From NCBI GenBank assembly GCA_023453335.1, contig JAEXTU010000064.1, positions 1 to 8,542 of the forward strand: a stretch of DNA of 8,542 nucleotides, written 5' to 3'. Both the position numbers and the translations under genes were made by a program. The notes beneath the pieces were generated by a model. The model was not told the DNA's origin, did not search any database, and saw only the letters and a program-made list of their open reading frames with translations. The stretch comes from Pseudomonadota bacterium. GTDB lineage: Bacteria > Desulfobacterota > Desulfovibrionia > Desulfovibrionales > Desulfovibrionaceae. Numbering within the stretch: position 1 is the first letter of the stretch; each line of letters starts with the position of its first letter. Shown one piece after another: positions 1 to 5,200 of the stretch.

Positions 1-149
1 TGGATTCGTGGTAGGGTGCCTATGGGGAGGCGGCGCGGGTCTGGTCCCTGGCCGCCTGGAAGTCCTGGGATACGGACGGGGAAGATACCGGCGTGCTGGT
101 GGCCCGGACGGGCCGGGCCACCTACCAGGAGAATCTGCGCCAGCCCTAG
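1..149 (+). pseudogene. 3' end of an unidentified gene, reading frame interrupted
   Basis: From position 15 to the TAG at 147-149 the third plus-strand frame reads as a plausible protein C-terminus, ending in ARTGRATYQENLRQP, with strong G/C bias at third codon positions. The start of the gene would lie outside the window. The same frame has a TAG at 12-14, immediately before this stretch. Two explanations fit: a TGG-to-TAG change (giving DSW-stop-GAYGEAARVW), or a one-base shift around 14-18, since the second frame reads GFVVG up to position 16 and would join naturally to AYGEAARVW. No in-frame ATG lies between 15 and 149, so it is unlikely to be a separate small gene. I do not recognise the family. 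It converges on the rubredoxin operon. Only 14 bases upstream of the break are visible, so a sequencing error cannot be excluded. Confidence 0.35.
99..121. repeat. perfect 9-bp inverted repeat after the rubredoxin operon
   Basis: GTGGCCCGG (99-107) and CCGGGCCAC (113-121) are perfect reverse complements around a five-base loop. The hairpin lies 48 bases beyond the rubredoxin stop on the minus strand, inside the tail of the upstream plus-strand reading frame, in the convergent gap. Neither strand has a T-run after it, so it is not a convincing intrinsic terminator. It could still slow polymerase or protect the 3' end of the rubredoxin mRNA. Confidence 0.35.
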
Positions 150-168
150 CCTGTCGGCCGAGGCGGGC

Positions 169-399
169 CTAGAAGCAAGGGATGTCGCAGGAGGGCTCGC
201 AACTGCCGTCGCGGCATTCCTCGGCCAGCTGGCGCATGCCCTCGGCGCTCACGAACAGGCGGCGGGAGGCCCCGCACTCGGGGCAGCACCAGTCCGCGGG
301 CAGGCAGCAGAAATCCTTGCCCGGGGCCAGGCCGAGCCGGGGCTCGCCCTTGGCCGGGTCGTAGACGTAGCCGCAGAAATTGCAGGAATAGGTCTGCAT
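169..399 (-). CDS. rubredoxin with a cysteine-rich C-terminal tail
   Basis: This is a small cytosolic one-electron carrier with a mononuclear iron site. The ligand pairs are CNFCG (Cys6, Cys9) and CPECG (Cys39, Cys42), at the same residue numbers as in classical short rubredoxins. The family's GYVYDP, PG-x-DF, LPADW and CPxCGA signatures are all present. The core ends near residue 54, the usual full length, but this protein has 76 residues. The extra tail carries Cys62, 67, 71 and 75 (CX4CX3CX3C). Three further cysteines (31, 32 and 38) sit in the core, for 11 in total, an unusual load. A GAGG at 408-405 lies five bases before the ATG. It is the second gene of an operon, 24 bases after the DNI-repeat gene. 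Rubredoxins of anaerobes commonly pass electrons to oxygen- or superoxide-reducing enzymes; the partner here is not in the window. The tail could bind a second metal or form disulfides, but that is inference. Confidence 0.95.
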   Translation of the reverse strand: MQTYSCNFCGYVYDPAKGEPRLGLAPGKDFCCLPADWCCPECGASRRLFVSAEGMRQLAEECRDGSCEPSCDIPCF

Positions 400-423
400 G
401 GTTTCCTCGCTCCCGGGCGGCGC

Positions 424-666
424 TCAGGCCAGCACGTGAATGATGCCGCCCACCCGCAGCTCGTGCGGGATGTTGTCCGGCCCGGAGGTGATGGGCACCT
501 CGCCGCCGGGCTCCACCTGGACCCAGCCCGCCGGGCCGGGCACGATGTTGTCCGGGGGGACCGGGGTGGCCTGGCCTGCGGGGGTGGCCACGATGTTGTC
601 CGGCGGCACCGGGGTTCCGGGTCCGGCGGGCGTGGCCACGATCTTGTCGAACATGGGCATGTCCAT
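424..666 (-). CDS. small DNI-repeat protein of unknown function, co-transcribed with rubredoxin
   Basis: This is an 80-residue protein that I cannot assign to a family. It consists almost wholly of four repeats beginning Asp-Asn/Lys-Ile: residues 7-22 (DKIVATPAGPGTPVPP), 23-38 (DNIVATPAGQATPVPP), a longer copy at 39-63 starting DNIVPGPAG, and 64-80 starting DNIPHELRVGG. It is rich in Pro, Gly, Val and Thr and has no cysteine, no signal peptide and no membrane segment. Coding is supported by near-total G/C third positions along its length, a 48-bp (codon-multiple) repeat period and its place 24 bases before rubredoxin. Three ATGs lie close together (666, 660, 654) and none has a good Shine-Dalgarno sequence. 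The first is chosen because the predicted promoter would start transcription at or next to it. A palindrome covers these start codons. A role linked to the rubredoxin redox chain is only a guess from position. Confidence 0.7.
   Translation of the reverse strand: MDMPMFDKIVATPAGPGTPVPPDNIVATPAGQATPVPPDNIVPGPAGWVQVEPGGEVPITSGPDNIPHELRVGGIIHVLA
553..648 (-). repeat. 48-bp tandem repeat, two copies, in the DNI-repeat gene
   Basis: Copy 1 spans 648-601 and copy 2 spans 600-553, each encoding 16 residues; by eye they match at 38 of 48 bases. The plus-strand word gatgttgtccgg recurs at 469, 544 and 592 and as gatcttgtcg at 640, so spacings are 75, 48 and 48 bases, all multiples of three. Third and fourth copies (552-478 and 477-427) have diverged and the third has gained nine codons. 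Confidence 0.8.
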
Positions 667-672
667 GTTCGA
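647..672. promoter_or_regulatory. 26-bp near-perfect palindrome over the start codon: likely operator or start-codon hairpin
   Basis: TCGAACATGG (647-656) and CCATGTTCGA (663-672) are perfect 10-bp reverse complements separated by GCATGT. Two of the three inner pairs also match, so 24 of 26 positions are symmetric. The site touches the predicted -10 box at 673-678 and contains the first ATG (666-664) of the DNI-repeat gene. As DNA it has the size and place of a repressor operator covering the transcription start. As RNA it would fold into a 10-bp stem hiding the first AUG. The coding sequence runs through it (MDMPMFDK), which limits but does not explain the symmetry. Confidence 0.55.
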
Positions 673-701
673 TAAATACGCCGGTCCCGCGGCGGCGTCA
701 A
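673..701 (-). promoter_or_regulatory. predicted sigma-70 promoter of the DNI-repeat/rubredoxin operon
   Basis: On the minus strand the -35 box is TTGACG (701-696, five of six consensus bases), followed by a 17-base spacer and a -10 box of TATTTA (678-673, three of six, with the first three bases matching). Counting about seven bases beyond the -10 box puts transcription start at about 666-667, which is the A of the first ATG or one base before it. The mRNA would then be leaderless or nearly so. Confidence 0.5.
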
Positions 702-712
702 ATCCCGCCGCC
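691..712. repeat. 7-bp inverted repeat over the -35 box of the rubredoxin operon
   Basis: GGCGGCG (691-697) and CGCCGCC (706-712) are perfect reverse complements around an eight-base centre. The predicted minus-strand -35 box (696-701) sits in the left arm and centre. It could be a second operator. The G/C-only arms make chance similarity more likely than for the palindrome at 647-672. Confidence 0.35.
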
Positions 713-746
713 CGGCACGGCCAGTATTATCCCCCCGGTTTCCTTG

Positions 747-775
747 ATGACATTCCCCGGCGTGGTTGCTATGGT
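747..775 (+). promoter_or_regulatory. predicted sigma-70 promoter of the usp operon
   Basis: The -35 box is ATGACA (747-752, five of six), followed by a 17-base spacer and a -10 box of TATGGT (770-775, four of six). A TG at 767-768 gives it the extended -10 form. Transcription would start near 782, leaving a leader of about 56 bases before the first usp gene. It diverges from the rubredoxin-operon promoter, with about 45 bases between the two -35 boxes. Confidence 0.5.
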
Positions 776-837
776 GAAGACGACCCGAGACCCGGGCCCT
801 GGCGGGGGGCAGTGAGAAACGGGGCAAGGAGGCGAGG

Positions 838-1305
838 ATGGGCAAGGTCAAGAAGATACTCTGCGCCGTGGACTTTTCCGAAGCCACCCCGCTGGTGGCC
901 GAATGGGCCGGGGAGCAGGCCCGCAACGCCGGGGCGGAGTTGCTGGTCATGTACGTGGTGCCGGACCTGGGGCGCTATTCAAATTTTCACATCCGCAACG
1001 ACCGGATCACCGACATGGTCCAGTCCATCCTGGACGGCGCCAAGAAGAACATGGAGGACTGCCTGGCCCGGAACTTCCCGGACATCGAGGCCCAGGGCTT
1101 GCTGGCCACCGGCTACGCGCCGGAGGAGATCATCAAGGCGGCGCAGGAGCACGGGTGCGACCTCATCATCATGGGCACCCACGGCCGCAAGGGCATCGAC
1201 CGGATCATCTTCGGCTCGGTGGCGGAAAAGGTGGTCAAGACCTCTCCCATCCCGGTGCTCACGATTCGTCCCTATGGCGTGTCCACCCACCAGGGTGGCA
1301 GGTAG
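838..1305 (+). CDS. universal stress protein, single UspA domain
   Basis: This is a 155-residue cytosolic protein of the UspA family, small alpha/beta nucleotide-binding proteins that usually dimerise and are induced by starvation, redox or respiratory stress. The first strand KKILCAVDFSEAT carries Asp12. The ATP-binding loop matches G-x2-G-x9-G-(S/T): Gly113, Gly116, then Gly126-Ser127 within GTHGRKGIDRIIFGS. The end of the last strand, SPIPVLTIRPY, is typical. Length is normal for the family, so it belongs to the ATP-binding rather than the non-binding subgroup (family knowledge; binding is not shown here). The start is set by AAGGAGG at 826-832, five bases before the ATG. It is the first gene of a two-gene operon; the next gene starts nine bases after the stop and its ribosome-binding site overlaps that stop. 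Confidence 0.95.
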   Translation: MGKVKKILCAVDFSEATPLVAEWAGEQARNAGAELLVMYVVPDLGRYSNFHIRNDRITDMVQSILDGAKKNMEDCLARNFPDIEAQGLLATGYAPEEIIKAAQEHGCDLIIMGTHGRKGIDRIIFGSVAEKVVKTSPIPVLTIRPYGVSTHQGGR

Positions 1306-1314
1306 GAGGAGGGC

Positions 1315-2202
1315 ATGGCCGACCTCCCGAGTGCGGAACGGCGGCTTCTGGTCACGGTGAGCGGCGATGTGGCGGCCCTGTGGGGAGCGCGCTTCGTGGG
1401 CGGCTTTTTGCAGCGCAAGGACGAGGTCCGGCTCACCCTGTGGCACATGGTGCCGCGCCCGGCTCCGGCCGGGGCTCCGGACCCCGAGGCCGCGGCCGCG
1501 GCCGCCCGGCGCGGGACCGAACTGCGCGAGGAAGGGGCGCAGGCCCTGGCCCAGGCCGCGGACGTCCTGTCCGGCCTGGGCTTTCCGCCCTCCCGCATCG
1601 ACACCAAGGTCTCCTTTTCCGCAGGCCTCAAGATCGAGGAGCTCCTTGCCGAGGCGGGCCGGGGGGAATTCGACGCGGTGGTTCTGGGCCGGCGTGGCCT
1701 GGCCTGGTACGAGGCCCTGTTTGCGGACAGCCTGAGCCGCGACATGCTCCTCCTGTCCGTGGCCACCCCGGTCTGGGTCTGCCGCGAGCCGGAACCCGGC
1801 CGCATCGGGGTGCTCCTGGGCGTGGATGGCTCGGAACCCAGCCTGCGCATGGCCCGGCACGTGGGCCGGATGCTGGCCGCCGAGGAGCGGCACCCGGTGA
1901 CCCTGTTCCGGGTGGAGCACCCGGAGGAGGCCGGGGCCAAGGGCGCGGATGAGTCCCTGGCCGAGGCGCGGGAGGTCCTGCAGGCGGCCGGCCTGCATCC
2001 GGCCCGTATCCGGGAGACGACCGTGGCGGGCAAGGACGTGGCCAAGGCCATCCTGGACGAGGCGGCGAGGGGCTGGCACGCCGCGGTGGCCGTGGGCTGC
2101 CCCGGCGCGGGCCGGGGCAGCCTGGGCAAGGACTTCGCCGGCTCAGTGAGCCGCGCCCTGCTCAAGCACCTCAAGGGCGCGGCCCTCTGGGGGAGCCACT
2201 AG
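1315..2202 (+). CDS. tandem universal stress protein (two UspA-like domains)
   Basis: This is a 295-residue protein with two Usp-like halves, a known variant in which one chain makes an internal dimer. The N-terminal half (about residues 8-157) is degenerate. Its first strand reads LLVTVSGD, without the usual VD, and its loop GRRG(128)-x9-Asp138-Ser139 has Asp in place of the second-motif Gly. The C-terminal half (about 162-295) keeps LLGVDGSEPS with Asp171. Its loop runs from Gly261/Gly264 to Gly276-Ser277 with 11 instead of nine intervening residues. ATP binding is therefore uncertain in both halves and may have been lost in the first. An Ala-rich stretch (about 58-65) sits in the flexible loop. 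AGGAGG at 1304-1309 overlaps the stop codon of the preceding usp gene, which argues for a shared mRNA and perhaps coupled translation. Partnership with the single-domain Usp is inferred from the operon. Confidence 0.88.
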   Translation: MADLPSAERRLLVTVSGDVAALWGARFVGGFLQRKDEVRLTLWHMVPRPAPAGAPDPEAAAAAARRGTELREEGAQALAQAADVLSGLGFPPSRIDTKVSFSAGLKIEELLAEAGRGEFDAVVLGRRGLAWYEALFADSLSRDMLLLSVATPVWVCREPEPGRIGVLLGVDGSEPSLRMARHVGRMLAAEERHPVTLFRVEHPEEAGAKGADESLAEAREVLQAAGLHPARIRETTVAGKDVAKAILDEAARGWHAAVAVGCPGAGRGSLGKDFAGSVSRALLKHLKGAALWGSH

Positions 2203-2221
2203 ACCCTTCCCGATCAGGTAC

Positions 2222-2250
2222 AGGGCCCGGATGACCGGGCCCTTTGTTTT
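2222..2250 (+). terminator. intrinsic terminator of the usp operon
   Basis: AGGGCCCGG (2222-2230) and CCGGGCCCT (2235-2243) form a perfect 9-bp stem with an ATGA loop, followed directly by TTGTTTT (2244-2250). It starts 19 bases after the stop of the tandem usp gene. It fills the 51-base convergent gap before the end of the minus-strand fusion gene. On the minus strand the hairpin lacks a T-run, although the same stem could still act there. Confidence 0.92.
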
Positions 2251-2253
2251 GGG

Positions 2254-5200
2254 CTAATCCTGGTCCAGGACCGCGGCCAGGGCGGCCAGGAGTTCGTCGA
2301 GCTCCACGGGTTTGGCGATGTAGCCGTCCATGCCCGCGGCCAGGAACTTCTCCCGGTCCCCGGGCAGGGCGTGGGCGGTCATGGCCAGGATGGGGACCTT
2401 GGCCTTGCCCCCCGGGTCCGGAGTGTTTCGGATGGCCCGGGTTGCCTCCATGCCGTCCATCTCCGGCATCTGGATGTCCATGATGATGCAGTCGTAGTGT
2501 GCGGCCCGGGCCATTTCCACGGCCTGGCGGCCGTTCTCCGCTGCGGACACCGTGCAGCCCAGCCGCTCCAGGAACCGGGTGGTGGCGAAGCGGTTGACCC
2601 GATCGTCCTCGGCCAGCAGCACCTTGAGCCCGGCAACGGACAGCTCCCGGCCATTGCTGCGCCGCGGTCGGCGGGACCGGGCCGGCAGTTCCAGGCCGCA
2701 GCGCAGGGTGAAGCGCATGGCCGTGCCCTGGCCCAGCCGGCTCTCCACGCAGACGCTGCCGCCCATGAGCTGCACCATCTGGCGCACGATGCCCAGGCCG
2801 ATGCCGGTGCCGTGGTACTTGCGGCGCAGGGAGCTGTCCGCCTGGGTGAAGGGCTCGAAGATCAGGGTCAGCTTGTCGTCGGGAATCCCGATGCCGGTGT
2901 CCGCCACGGTGCAGAGCAGCACCCCCTCGCCGGCCGCCGGGCGGTGCTCCAGCAGGCAGACGTTGATGGAGATGGCGCCCTGCTCCGTGAACTTCATGGA
3001 GTTGCCCACCAGGTTGAACAGCACCTGGCGCACGCGGCCCGGGTCGAGCATGAGCATATCGGGCACGCCGGGGTCCACTTCGGCCTGCAGATCCAGGCCC
3101 TTGTCCGCGGCCACATAGCGGAAGGCGCGCAGTACCGACTGCACGAGGTCGCGCAGCTTCAACGGCTGTCGCTCGATGGATATCTTGCCGGCCTCCAACT
3201 GCACGAAGGAGAGGATGTCGTTGACGATGGTCAACAGGCCCCGGCCGGATTCCAGGGCGGTGTCCAGGAGCACGTCCTGCTCGGCGTCGCGGCCCTTGGC
3301 GTGGTCCAGGAGCTGGAGCATGCCCAGCACCCCGTTGAGCGGGGTGCGCAGCTCGTGGCTCATGTTGGCCAGGAACTCGCCCTTGGCCTTGTTGGCCGCT
3401 TCGGCCGCCTCCTTGGCCCGGGTGATATCCCGCTCGAACCGCAGGCGTTCGCTCATGTCGTGGATGAAGACCAGGGCGCCCCTGGCTTCCTGGTAGGCGA
3501 TGGGCGTTCCCAGGGTCTCGGCATGCACCTCTGTGCCGTCAAGTTTCAGGAACACCAGTCCGCGCCGGGACTGGGAGGTGCGGTCTTCGTTGAGTTGCCG
3601 GATGCGCTCTCGGGCGATCTCTCGGTAGTCGGGATGGATGCGATCCAGGACCGGGGTTCCCAGCAGATCCTCCCGGGTCCTGCCACCGAACAGGTCCACT
3701 GCGGCCTGGTTCAGGTAGGAGAATCTTCCCCCGGTCTGCACGAAGATGGCTTCCGGGGCGCTCTCCACCAGGGTCCGGAAGCGCTCCTCGCTCTCCCGCA
3801 GTTGGGCCTCGGCCAGGGCGCGGTCGGTGATGTCGTGGACAATGGAGAAGAGCAGGGGCCTGCCCTCCACGTCCACGGGCGTGGAGTACACCTCCACGGT
3901 GCGCACCTCGCCGCTCTTGAGCACATGGGGGAAGACGAAGTGGCTGCGGGCGCCTGACGCGGCCTGGCGCTTGGCGGCAAGGACCTCCTCGCGGGGCAGC
4001 CTGTTGATGTCCCAGATGAGCATGCTCCGCAGTTCGTCCTGGGTGTAACCGTAGAACGCCGCGGCGCTGGCGTTGGCGTCCACGATGGCCCCGGTGTCCG
4101 GATTGATGAGGAAGAAGGGGGCCTGGTGGTTCTCGAACAGGGTGCGGAAGCGCTCCTCGCTCCGGCGCATGGCGGCCAGGGCCTCGATGCGGCCGGTGAC
4201 CTCGTGGCCCAGGATGAGGATCTGCGCCACCTTCCCCGATTCGTCGAACAGGGGCACGTAGTCGGCGTCCCACCAGGTGGTCCGGGAGCCGATGGGCACC
4301 ACGAATTCATGGAGATGGGTGGCCTGGCCGGTCTCGTAGATGGCGTCGAACATTTTGCCCACCTCGGCGGCTACCGAGGGGAACACATCCGCCAGGGTCC
4401 GCCCCGCCATCGGCGTGGAACGGTCGTGCGGCGCGAGTTCATAGGCGGGGTTGGCGAGCACGTACCGGTGCTCCGGTCCCTCCACCACGCCGATGGCGAT
4501 GGGTGCGGTGCGGATGAGCTTCTCCAGGAACTCGCGCTGGGTGCGCGATTCCTTGAGATGGCGTTCTTGGGACTCCTCCAGGCGCTTCCGTTCGGAAATA
4601 TCCATGCCGTAGATGTTGACGTAGCCCTCGTCCGGGACCACGCTCATGGCCATGGCGAAGGTCTTTTCCCCGACCCGGGCCTCGAATCGCGGGGCCTGGC
4701 CGGTGGCGAAGGCCTGGGAGACAAACTGGACGTAAGGGCCGGGCAGGGGCTTGCCCACCATGCCCCCGCAGTGGGCCAGGAAGTCCCGGCTGGCGACGTT
4801 GGCATAGGTCACCACGCAGTCCCTGCCCACCCGCAGCACCGGGTTGGGGTTCTCGCCGGGAAACCGGGCCAGGTTGCGGATGTCCCGCTCGGCCTGCTTG
4901 CGCGCGGTGATGTCAAGGAAGGAGCCCAACGCGCCCACGACCTTGCCCCGTTTGTCCCGGAGCGGGGTCGCATTGCCCAGGATGGTGCGGGTCCGGCCGT
5001 CGGGCAGCACGATGTCCAACTCCATGGCGTCCACGCGCTCCCCGCGCGCGGCGCGCTGCATGGGAAGTTCCTCCAGGGCCATTTCCCGGCCCTGGCTGAA
5101 GTTCCGGTAGGGGGGAGGAGCGTGCCCCTCCGAAGGGCGACGGGAGAGGTTGCTCCCCTGGGGGAGTTCCAGGAGCGAGTAACTGGCGCGGTTGCCCTCG

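Noticed and set aside
99..121. Intrinsic terminator for the rubredoxin operon
   Set aside because: The stem is perfect but there is no T-run on either strand, so it is kept only as an inverted repeat.
713..730. Sigma-54 promoter suggested by GGCACGGCCAG
   Set aside because: The -24-like GGCAC is present, but the required TTGC element about five bases on is missing (TATTAT instead).
440..1360. Plus-strand open frame of 306 codons spanning the rubredoxin/usp intergenic region
   Set aside because: It crosses a divergent promoter region, overlaps the DNI-repeat gene antisense and the usp gene out of frame, and has an Arg/Trp/Pro-rich product typical of a frame shadow.
979..2174. Minus-strand open frames opposite the usp operon
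   Set aside because: Both Usp proteins have family motifs and ribosome-binding sites on the plus strand; the antisense products are low-complexity.
2371..3957. Plus-strand open frame of 528 codons opposite the kinase and receiver domains
   Set aside because: Same cause: it is the shadow of the minus-strand coding sequence, with no domain and no ribosome-binding site.
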